The notes beneath the pieces were generated by a model, which saw only the letters and a list, made by a program, of their open reading frames with translations, was not told the origin of the DNA and did not search any database. From assembly GCA_017965125.1 (NCBI GenBank), contig JAGCQO010000095.1, positions 1-9,342 of the forward strand: a DNA stretch of 9,342 bases. The letters are read 5' to 3'. Shown here piece by piece: positions 1 through 5,932 of the stretch. The stretch is from Paludibacteraceae bacterium (GTDB lineage: Bacteria > Bacteroidota > Bacteroidia > Bacteroidales > Paludibacteraceae). The stretch's first letter is position 1. The number at the start of each line of letters is the position of its first letter. The translations under genes and the position numbers were made by a program.

Positions 1-1
1 C

Positions 2-868
2 CTCGACACGCTTGCCTCGGTGTGGCAGTTCCTGTCGGAGAACGGCGCTACACGACGCTCGATGATGATAAACGTGGGCGGCGGCATGGTGACCGACCTC
101 GGCGGATTCGCGGCTTCGACATTCAAGAGGGGCATGTCGTATGTGAATGTGGCGACGACGCTGCTTGGCGCTGTTGACGCGGCTGTGGGCGGCAAGACCG
201 GCATAAACTTTAACGGCCTGAAGAACGAAATCGGCGTCATCAACTCGAGCGACGCTGTCATCATAGACACGGAGTTTTTCTCCACTTTGGATTACGCCAA
301 CAAGGTGAGCGGCATGGCTGAAATGCTGAAGCACGGCCTTATATCCAACGAGGAGGAGTGGCGCAAGGTGTCGGCGTTTGACATGGAGAAGTTCGACCTC
401 AAGGAGCTCCGTCCGCTGCTTGCCTCGAGCATAGCCGTGAAGGAGCGCATCGTGGAGGAGGACCCTACGGAGAAGAACATCCGCAAGGCGCTGAACTTCG
501 GACATACGTTCGGCCACGCGTTCGAGAGCTTCTCGCACGAGAAAGGCACTCCGGCATTGCACGGGTACGCGGTGGCGTGGGGCATGATTCCGGAGCTGTA
601 TCTGTCGCACGTGCTTCTGGGATTCGACAAGAACATTCTTTCGCAAGCCGTGAGACTGATACGCGAGACGTACGGCGTGATGAGCATAACTTGCGACGAC
701 TACGACCACCTTTTCGAACTCATGACGCACGACAAGAAGAACGTGGTGAAAGACGAGATAAACTTCACGCTGCTGGGCGGCATAGGCGACATAAGAATAA
801 ACCAGCACGCCTCGCGCAAGCTCATAGATGAGGCTTTCGATTTCTATCGCGACAGTATGGGACTTTAA
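2..868 (+). CDS. aroB: 3-dehydroquinate synthase, 5'-truncated by the window edge
   Basis: AroB converts DAHP to 3-dehydroquinate, the second step of the shikimate pathway to aromatic amino acids. It is a cytoplasmic enzyme using NAD+ and a divalent metal. The frame is open from base 2, giving 288 residues; the family is about 350-360 residues, so some 60-70 N-terminal residues lie upstream. The GTG at 20 is internal (a Val codon), not a start. Seen in sequence: the NAD-binding [11 protein letters not shown] motif (from nt 77), the [12 protein letters not shown] segment, and all three expected metal ligands: Glu in the GMAEMLKHG motif (codon at 320), the first His of GHTFGH (codon 503) and His of LHGYAVAWG (codon 560). 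Tyr follows that last His where many relatives have Glu; from memory this is usual in Bacteroidota. The gene ends 17 nt before dut in the same direction. Identification is firm. Confidence 0.96.
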   Translation, partial: LDTLASVWQFLSENGATRRSMMINVGGGMVTDLGGFAASTFKRGMSYVNVATTLLGAVDAAVGGKTGINFNGLKNEIGVINSSDAVIIDTEFFSTLDYANKVSGMAEMLKHGLISNEEEWRKVSAFDMEKFDLKELRPLLASSIAVKERIVEEDPTEKNIRKALNFGHTFGHAFESFSHEKGTPALHGYAVAWGMIPELYLSHVLLGFDKNILSQAVRLIRETYGVMSITCDDYDHLFELMTHDKKNVVKDEINFTLLGGIGDIRINQHASRKLIDEAFDFYRDSMGL

Positions 869-885
869 CACAAAAACGAGAATAT

Positions 886-1320
886 ATGAAAGTGCAGATA
901 ATAAATAAGTCAAAGAACGAGACTCCGGCTTACGCCACAGAGCTTTCTGCCGGCATGGACCTTCGTGCTAACTTGGAAGAGAGCGTGACTCTCAATCCGC
1001 TCGAGCGAAAACTCATCCCGACAGGATTGTATATCTCGCTGCCTGCCGGATATGAGGCTCAGGTTCGTCCTCGCAGCGGATTGGCACTGAAGAAGGGCGT
1101 CACGGTGCTCAACACTCCGGGCACGATAGACGCCGACTACAGAGGCGAGATCTGCGTCATCCTCGTGACCCTCTCGAACGAGCCGTTCGGGGTGGAGAAC
1201 GGCGAGCGCATAGCGCAGATGGTCGTGGCGAAACACGAGCGTGTGGAGTGGCAGGAAGTGGAGGTGCTGGACGAGACCGAGCGTGGAGCCGGCGGATTCG
1301 GACACACAGGCACGAAGTAA
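886..1320 (+). CDS. dut: dUTP diphosphatase (dUTPase), complete
   Basis: Dut hydrolyses dUTP to dUMP and pyrophosphate. This keeps uracil out of DNA and supplies dUMP for thymidylate synthesis. It is a cytoplasmic homotrimer whose active sites form between subunits. The 144-residue length is normal for the trimeric family, and all five motifs are visible in order: I, AGMDLRA (22-28); II, PRSGLA (62-67); [15 protein letters not shown] (77-88), with the expected catalytic Asp82 and uracil-stacking Tyr85; [10 protein letters not shown] (106-113); [11 protein letters not shown] (133-142), the flexible C-terminal lid with its Phe. The ATG at 886 starts right at the family's N-terminal strand. There is no clear Shine-Dalgarno sequence, which is common in Bacteroidota. 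The gene is 17 nt after aroB and 30 nt before the TPR gene, so co-transcription is likely. Confidence 0.97.
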   Translation: MKVQIINKSKNETPAYATELSAGMDLRANLEESVTLNPLERKLIPTGLYISLPAGYEAQVRPRSGLALKKGVTVLNTPGTIDADYRGEICVILVTLSNEPFGVENGERIAQMVVAKHERVEWQEVEVLDETERGAGGFGHTGTK

Positions 1321-1350
1321 AAACGGAATTATAAAAAAAGACATTTCTGG

Positions 1351-3108
1351 ATGTTTTCTTCTTACAAGACATTAGTATTGATTTTGTCAGCGATGCTCAT
1401 GGGGTCGCTGTCGTCTGTTGCTGTTGCCGCAAAGAGCAAAAACGTTCAGAATGCGTTCGGCTCGGCAAAGCCGGATTCGCACAAGCATCTTGAGCGTAAA
1501 AAGACGTATTTCTTCACCGAGGCGGTGCGCCAGAAAGAGGCGGGGAATTATGACGCGGCGATAGACCTTCTGACCGAGTGCTACTACATAGACAGGAAGG
1601 ACGCGGCGGTGGCTTTCGAGTTCGCCGACATATACAGCAAGATAGGCGACGAGGACCGTGCCATGAAGATGTCGCACCTCGCAGCGACTCTCGACCAGAA
1701 GAACATCTGGTACAAGATGACACTCGCCGAGCTTTATCTGAAGAACAAGCGCCCAGCCGACGCCGTGGAGCTTTACGAGGAGATAGAGAATCTGCGTCCG
1801 GACCTTGAGGAAATCGACTATCGACTTGCCGGACTGTACTTGCAGTCGCGTCAGTACGACAAGGGTCTGCAGGCGCTGAACCGCTTGGAGAAGAAGGTCG
1901 GCGTGGACGAGAACATATCGCTCGAGAAGTACCACATGCTGCAGATGCAGGGCAAGAAAAAGAAGGCTTTGGCGGAGATAGAAAAGCTCTCAAAGACATT
2001 TCCTTTGAACGTCGATTACAAGATATTCCTCGCCATGGCTTATCTCAACGACAGCAATTTGGTGGCGGCTGAAAGGGTGGTCGATGAGGCTGACAAGATA
2101 GAGCCGAACAACGAGAAAGTCATAACCCAGAAACTGGCGATATGCAGCGCCAAGGGTCACACCGACGAGGCTGACGCCGTGGTGCTGTCTTATGTGAAAT
2201 CCGACGATGTGGAGATAGGCGAGAAACTGAAACTGATAACAGACTATTTCTCTAACGACACGAGAGTTGACTTCGCCGAAATGTGCTTCAACTCGCTTGT
2301 GGAGCAATATCCCGACGACGCTATGGCGCGTGCCTATTACTCCACATTCTGCCTTATGCAGCGCAAGGACACGGCGGCCGAGGTGCAGCTGAAGGAGCTT
2401 GTGCGCATAGACCCGGAATACGAGCAGGGCTGGCAGGACCTCATAAGCATCTACATGCACAGGGCGGACTCGGCGGCTCTTTCGGCAGTGAGCGACTCGG
2501 CTCTCAAATATTTGCCGGACAGTCCGTCGTTGTTGGTCATCAAGGCACTGTCATTGTCGTTGCAACTCAAGAACGAGGAGTCGCTGGCGATGTATCATAA
2601 GGCATTGGGGGCGTACGAAAGAAACCAGCCGGACAACAAGGCCGCGAAGGCAGACGTCTATATGTACATAGGCGACATTTATGCCCAGAATGAAGTTCCG
2701 GACAGCGCTTTCGCCTATTACGAGAAATCTTATGAGCTGAATCCGTTTAACGACCTTCTGCTCAATAACTTCGCATATTACCTCTCCGTCTATAACCGCG
2801 ATTTGGACCGTGCGGAGCAGATGAGCGGCACGGCGCTGAAGCAGAATCCGAATAACGTGTCGTATCTCGACACCTACGCATGGATATTCTTCCGCAAGAA
2901 GGAGTACTCGATGGCGAAGATATTCATGCAGCAAGCCATGGACAAGGGCGGCATAACCAACGCCGTCTGCGTGGAGCACTATGGCGACATACTCTACATG
3001 TCGGGCGAGAAGGACGAGGCGATGGAGTGGTGGAAGCGTGCGGCAGAGATAGGCGGCGGCTCGAATTTATTGAACAAGAAAATAGAAACAGGCACTTATG
3101 TTGAATAG
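1351..3108 (+). CDS. Secreted tetratricopeptide-repeat (TPR) protein, 585 aa
   Basis: No enzyme function is recognised. The protein begins with an apparent Sec signal peptide: a short N-region with Lys6, a hydrophobic core at about 8-25, and likely cleavage after an Ala near 24-27. It is therefore probably periplasmic. The rest is almost entirely helical TPR-type repeats from about residue 53 to 570. Clear units include EAGNYDAAIDLL (63-74), the AELYL/ADAVELY region (126-142), AGLYLQSRQYDKGL (160-173), MYIGDIYAQ plus DSAFAYYEKS (438-460), DTYAWIFFRKKEYSMAK (507-523) and HYGDILYMSGEKDEAMEW (543-560). TPR arrays bind partner proteins, so a scaffold role is the reasonable inference. The gene overlaps the following lipoprotein gene by 11 nt, and the pair is followed by EnvC. 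I recall this dut-TPR-DUF4292-M23 order from other Bacteroidales genomes, which argues for a conserved envelope role. Specific function is unknown. Confidence 0.85.
   Translation: MFSSYKTLVLILSAMLMGSLSSVAVAAKSKNVQNAFGSAKPDSHKHLERKKTYFFTEAVRQKEAGNYDAAIDLLTECYYIDRKDAAVAFEFADIYSKIGDEDRAMKMSHLAATLDQKNIWYKMTLAELYLKNKRPADAVELYEEIENLRPDLEEIDYRLAGLYLQSRQYDKGLQALNRLEKKVGVDENISLEKYHMLQMQGKKKKALAEIEKLSKTFPLNVDYKIFLAMAYLNDSNLVAAERVVDEADKIEPNNEKVITQKLAICSAKGHTDEADAVVLSYVKSDDVEIGEKLKLITDYFSNDTRVDFAEMCFNSLVEQYPDDAMARAYYSTFCLMQRKDTAAEVQLKELVRIDPEYEQGWQDLISIYMHRADSAALSAVSDSALKYLPDSPSLLVIKALSLSLQLKNEESLAMYHKALGAYERNQPDNKAAKADVYMYIGDIYAQNEVPDSAFAYYEKSYELNPFNDLLLNNFAYYLSVYNRDLDRAEQMSGTALKQNPNNVSYLDTYAWIFFRKKEYSMAKIFMQQAMDKGGITNAVCVEHYGDILYMSGEKDEAMEWWKRAAEIGGGSNLLNKKIETGTYVE
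3098..3108 (+). other. 11-nt overlap of the TPR and DUF4292 genes
   Basis: The ATG of the lipoprotein gene (3098-3100) lies 8 bases before the TAG of the TPR gene (3106-3108), in a different frame. The downstream start therefore sits inside the last codons of the upstream gene. This arrangement usually means translational coupling by terminating ribosomes, which would tie the production of the two proteins together. The overlap is seen directly; the coupling is inferred. Confidence 0.75.
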
Positions 3109-3991
3109 AAATATCTTTAAATCTTTTTTCGCTCCAGCAGCGGTGTGCGCATTGCTCCTCGCCTTTGGAGTGCAGTCGTGTAAAACAAGCAAAAAACCTG
3201 CGACGACGAATGTCAAGGGAACGCAGGACGTGACACCGTCGGACGTGGCGACACAAGGCTCGACGAAGACTGGCGTGAAGAAGGTCGCTTTCGTGGTGAA
3301 TGAACCGAAAATCTCGACACTCAACATAAACAATGCTTCAGTGACGGTGATTTCTGGCGGACAGGAAATCTCGTCGAGGGCGTCCATCAGAATCATCAAG
3401 GACAGCATTATTCAGATTTCTCTGCAGCCGGCTTTGGGCATAGAGATGGCGCGACTCGACGTCACTCCGCGCAGCGTGCTGGCTGTGAACAAGCTGCAGA
3501 ACCGCTACTTCGAGAGCAACATGGACTATCTCGCGAGTATGCTGGGCATGAAGCTGGATTATTACGACTTCCAGGCGCTGCTTATAAACCACATTTTCAT
3601 AGCCGGCGAGAGCTTGAAGAACTCGAAGGAGGTTCTGACACGACTCGAAAGCAAGTCGGTGACTCCGACAGGCATTCAGATGCTCGGCTCGAAGAACCAG
3701 GCAGGCTTCTCGCACGAGTTCGACCTCGACAAGGGAGGCAAGCTCGTGAACACGCAAGTGAAGTATCAGACGAACATGAGCATGAGGTGCACGTACTCTC
3801 AGTTCCGTACACAGAACTCGGTTACGTTCCCGTTCATGATATTCATCTCGGCGCTGCAGGGCAAGTCGTCAAGCAAGTTATCCATCGAGATAAAGAAGGC
3901 CGAGTTTAACCAGGGAGTGACCATAAATCCGACTGACAAGTCAAAATATAAGAAAGTAACGAACCCAGAGGAATTGTTCTCTAAACTATAA
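3098..3991 (+). CDS. DUF4292-family lipoprotein, LolB-like candidate, 297 aa
   Basis: The N-terminus is a lipoprotein signal: Asn/Arg/Lys near the start, a hydrophobic stretch at about 10-25, and a lipobox ending VQSC with the lipidated Cys at residue 28. The residues after Cys (KTSKK) are basic and lack the acidic surface-export signal known for Bacteroidota lipoproteins, so the protein probably faces the periplasm. A low-complexity Thr/Ser/Lys tether (29-60) precedes the globular domain. That domain has alternating beta strands and a section around 105-165 (LQPALGIEMARL, then VLAVNKLQNRYF, then DYLASMLG). This pattern resembles the LolA/LolB lipoprotein-carrier fold, where a strand ending in a hydrophobic G-containing turn leads to an 'itp..v...d' segment. 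I assign DUF4292 from memory of that pattern and from its place between the TPR gene and EnvC. No catalytic motif is seen. Function is unproven; delivery or insertion of outer-membrane lipoproteins is a testable guess. Confidence 0.75.
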   Translation: MLNRNIFKSFFAPAAVCALLLAFGVQSCKTSKKPATTNVKGTQDVTPSDVATQGSTKTGVKKVAFVVNEPKISTLNINNASVTVISGGQEISSRASIRIIKDSIIQISLQPALGIEMARLDVTPRSVLAVNKLQNRYFESNMDYLASMLGMKLDYYDFQALLINHIFIAGESLKNSKEVLTRLESKSVTPTGIQMLGSKNQAGFSHEFDLDKGGKLVNTQVKYQTNMSMRCTYSQFRTQNSVTFPFMIFISALQGKSSSKLSIEIKKAEFNQGVTINPTDKSKYKKVTNPEELFSKL

Positions 3992-3995
3992 GGAA

Positions 3996-4000
3996 AAGGA
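3996..4000 (+). promoter_or_regulatory. Ribosome binding site of the envC-like gene
   Basis: AAGGA ends 9 nt before the ATG at 4010, in an otherwise A-rich 18-nt gap after the DUF4292 stop codon. Spacing and sequence fit a Shine-Dalgarno site and support 4010 as the true start. Confidence 0.5.
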
Positions 4001-4009
4001 AATATCACC

Positions 4010-5335
4010 ATGCGTTGTATTTTGAGCATATTGATTCTGTGTGGCATCTCGATGTCTGTTTGTTCGCAGGAGACGGTGAAGTCTCTTAAGAAGAAGCAGC
4101 GTCAGGCGAAGCAGAATATCGAAATGACGAACCGTTTGCTGAACGAGAATAAGAAGAACCAGAAGACGACAGCCAACAGCATAACCGTCATAAACAAGCA
4201 GATCGAAGAAAGAGAGAACCTCATAAAGGCGCTCAACGACGAGGTCGGAGTGCTGGACCGCGACCTTACCAACATCAACGCCGAGAAGGCTGCGCTGCAG
4301 GAAAAACTCGACGCGATGAAGAAAGAGTACGCGAAGCTGCTTTATCACTACTACTTCCACAAGACAAAGAGCAACGCGGTCTTTTTCGTCCTTTCGTCAG
4401 AGTCGCTGACTCAGGGCTTCCGCCGACTGAGGTACGTTCAGCAGTACTCGAACTTCAGAAAAGACCAGGCGCTGAAGATACAGCAAGTGGCCGACGAGCT
4501 GAGCCAGAAGGAGAACCTCCTTTCGCGCGTGAAGCAAGAGAAGCACCAGACCCTCCAAGGCAAGCAGGTGGAGAGCAGCAAGCTGCAGAAGAGCAAGGAA
4601 AACAAGCAGAAGATGCTGACCGAGCTGAGCCAGAAGGAGTCGGACTTGAGAGTGAAGCTTGAGAAACAGCAGCGTCAGGTCGAGGTTCTGAACAAGAAAA
4701 TCGACGACATGATCGCCGCAGAAATAGCCAAGCAGGAAGCACAGCGCAAAGCCAAGGCCAAGGCTGAGGCGGAGCGTAAGGCGAAGGCAGCCAAGGCCAA
4801 GCCGACAACTCCAGCCACAACCACACCGTCTAAGCCATCGACCCCATCGACAACGACGCCGTCAACACCATCGGCTCCAGTCGTGAAGCCGACAGCCCCA
4901 GCATCGGAAGGCAAGTCGCTTGTGTCGGGCGGATTTGAGAGCAACCGAGGCCGTCTGCCATGGCCAGTCAAGGGCATCATCACAGGACACTTCGGACTGC
5001 ATCCTCATCCGGTGCTCGACCATGTGCAGGTGAACAACAAGGGCATATACATCCAGACAACAGCCAACTCCGACGCAAGTGCGGTTTACGACGGCGAGGT
5101 GACTCAGGTCTTCGCCATCCCAGGCAACAACAACGCCATCATCGTCAAGCACGGAATATACAGAACAGTGTATGCGAACCTCACTGCGACTTACGTCAAG
5201 GTGGGCGACAAGGTGAAGGCGCGCCAGAAGGTCGGCCGTGTCTTTGTTGACGAGGAGGCGAATAAGACAGAATTGTATTTCATGCTGTATAAGGAGTCTG
5301 TGCTGCAGAATCCTGAATTATGGCTCGCAAGATAA
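4010..5335 (+). CDS. envC: EnvC-like murein hydrolase activator (coiled coil plus degenerate LytM/M23), 441 aa
   Basis: EnvC proteins sit in the periplasm, are controlled by FtsEX, and switch on N-acetylmuramoyl-L-alanine amidases that split septal peptidoglycan. Order of parts: a signal peptide (about 1-19, probably cut before Gln20); a long charged coiled coil (about 21-240) interrupted by a less charged section at 108-150 (YHYYFHKTKSNAVFFVLSS then FRRLRYVQQY), typical of the EnvC hairpin; a Lys/Ala- then Thr/Pro-rich linker (241-300); and a LytM domain (about 314-441). The LytM domain is degenerate. The HxGxD zinc motif reads NNKGIYI (His to Asn343, Asp to Tyr347), the HxH ligand pair reads ELY (421-423), and the usual YxH reads YAN (388-390). 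It should therefore be an activator rather than an endopeptidase. The gene lies 18 nt after DUF4292 and 12 nt before rdgB. The symbol reflects family type; orthology to E. coli EnvC is inferred. Confidence 0.88.
   Translation: MRCILSILILCGISMSVCSQETVKSLKKKQRQAKQNIEMTNRLLNENKKNQKTTANSITVINKQIEERENLIKALNDEVGVLDRDLTNINAEKAALQEKLDAMKKEYAKLLYHYYFHKTKSNAVFFVLSSESLTQGFRRLRYVQQYSNFRKDQALKIQQVADELSQKENLLSRVKQEKHQTLQGKQVESSKLQKSKENKQKMLTELSQKESDLRVKLEKQQRQVEVLNKKIDDMIAAEIAKQEAQRKAKAKAEAERKAKAAKAKPTTPATTTPSKPSTPSTTTPSTPSAPVVKPTAPASEGKSLVSGGFESNRGRLPWPVKGIITGHFGLHPHPVLDHVQVNNKGIYIQTTANSDASAVYDGEVTQVFAIPGNNNAIIVKHGIYRTVYANLTATYVKVGDKVKARQKVGRVFVDEEANKTELYFMLYKESVLQNPELWLAR
4495..4639 (+). repeat. Direct 19-nt repeat inside the EnvC coiled coil
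   Basis: The 19-base string CGAGCTGAGCCAGAAGGAG occurs at 4495-4513 and again at 4621-4639. The copies are 126 nt apart, which is 42 codons in the same frame. Both encode ELSQKE (residues 163-168 and 205-210), each followed by a similar charged stretch (the first with SRVKQEK, the second with LRVKLEK). A 42-residue shift equals exactly six heptads, so the coiled-coil register is kept. Confidence 0.7.
4730..4909 (+). other. Low-complexity Lys/Ala then Thr/Pro/Ser linker in EnvC
   Basis: Residues 241-264 are a Lys/Ala/Glu/Arg-rich, helix-prone run (KAKAKAEAERKAKAAKAK type). Residues 265-297 are built almost only from Thr, Pro, Ser, Ala and a few Lys and Val, with repeated TTPS and STPS words and DNA that repeats CATCGAC-like units. 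It joins the coiled coil to the LytM domain and is probably an extended flexible tether. Length variation between strains would be expected here. Confidence 0.8.
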
Positions 5336-5347
5336 ACACAGAGAAAG

Positions 5348-5929
5348 ATGCTTAGGAAACTTGTATTTGCAACAAACAACAAGAACAAGATAAAAGAGGT
5401 GTCTGCCATAGTCGGACACAAATTTGAAATCGTGTGCCTCGACGAAATCGGATGTCATGACGACATAGCCGAGACAGGCACGACGCTCGAGGAGAATGCG
5501 CTCATCAAGGCTCGCTACATAAACCAGAAGTACGGCGTGGACTGCTTCTCGGACGACACGGGGCTTGAGGTGGATGCGCTCGGCGGACAGCCCGGCGTTC
5601 ACTCCGCGCGTTATGCCGGCGAGGACAAGAACTCGGAGGCGAACATCGACAAGCTGCTGCTTAACCTCGAAGGCAAGGACAATCGCAATGCGCGATTCAG
5701 AACTGTCGTCGCCCTCATCATAAACGGCGAGGAGCATGTGTTCGAAGGCAAGGTGGAAGGCCGCATCATCGAGTCGCGCCACGGGAACGGCGGCTTCGGC
5801 TACGACCCAGTGTTTGTGCCGGAAGGCAAGGACAAGACGTTCGCTGAGCTTTCGGCCGAGGAGAAGAACTCGATAAGCCACCGTGGACGGGCTGTCAAGA
5901 AATTGTCTGATTATTTAAATGGTTTATAA
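5348..5929 (+). CDS. rdgB: XTP/dITP diphosphatase (RdgB/HAM1 family), complete
   Basis: RdgB hydrolyses dITP, ITP, XTP and dXTP to monophosphates and pyrophosphate. This removes deaminated purine nucleotides before they enter nucleic acid. It is a cytoplasmic, Mg2+-dependent homodimer. The 193 residues match the family. Visible motifs are [11 protein letters not shown] (7-17, phosphate-binding N-terminal loop), [14 protein letters not shown] (42-55), [22 protein letters not shown] (68-89, containing the catalytic Asp70), RFRTV (116-120), [13 protein letters not shown] (146-158, base-binding), TFAEL (164-168) and the signature [10 protein letters not shown] (173-182). The ATG at 5348 gives the normal N-terminus, with a purine-rich GAGAAAG just upstream. 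The gene is 12 nt after envC and only 3 nt before the porZ-like gene, so it is certainly embedded in the same transcription run. Identification is firm. Confidence 0.97.
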   Translation: MLRKLVFATNNKNKIKEVSAIVGHKFEIVCLDEIGCHDDIAETGTTLEENALIKARYINQKYGVDCFSDDTGLEVDALGGQPGVHSARYAGEDKNSEANIDKLLLNLEGKDNRNARFRTVVALIINGEEHVFEGKVEGRIIESRHGNGGFGYDPVFVPEGKDKTFAELSAEEKNSISHRGRAVKKLSDYLNGL

Positions 5930-5932
5930 TAA

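Noticed and set aside
20..22. GTG at 20 as the start of aroB
   Set aside because: The frame is open upstream to base 2 and the family needs about 60-70 more N-terminal residues, so the real start is outside the window.
1321..1350. Possible terminator or promoter in the A-rich gap between dut and the TPR gene
   Set aside because: There is no inverted repeat before the A run, no T run on the coding strand, and no match to the Bacteroidota promoter consensus.
1387..2460. Several 150-180-codon minus-strand frames opposite the TPR gene
   Set aside because: They overlap one another and the clear TPR repeats on the plus strand; they are shadow frames produced by codon bias.
4061..4066. Cys18 of the EnvC-like protein as a lipoprotein cysteine
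   Set aside because: The preceding residues (MSV) do not make a good lipobox, while cleavage before Gln20 by signal peptidase I fits the common Bacteroidota pattern.
4802..4900. The repetitive CATCGAC-like DNA as a CRISPR or intergenic repeat array
   Set aside because: The units are irregular, in frame, and encode the Thr/Pro/Ser linker of the envC-like gene. It is protein low complexity.
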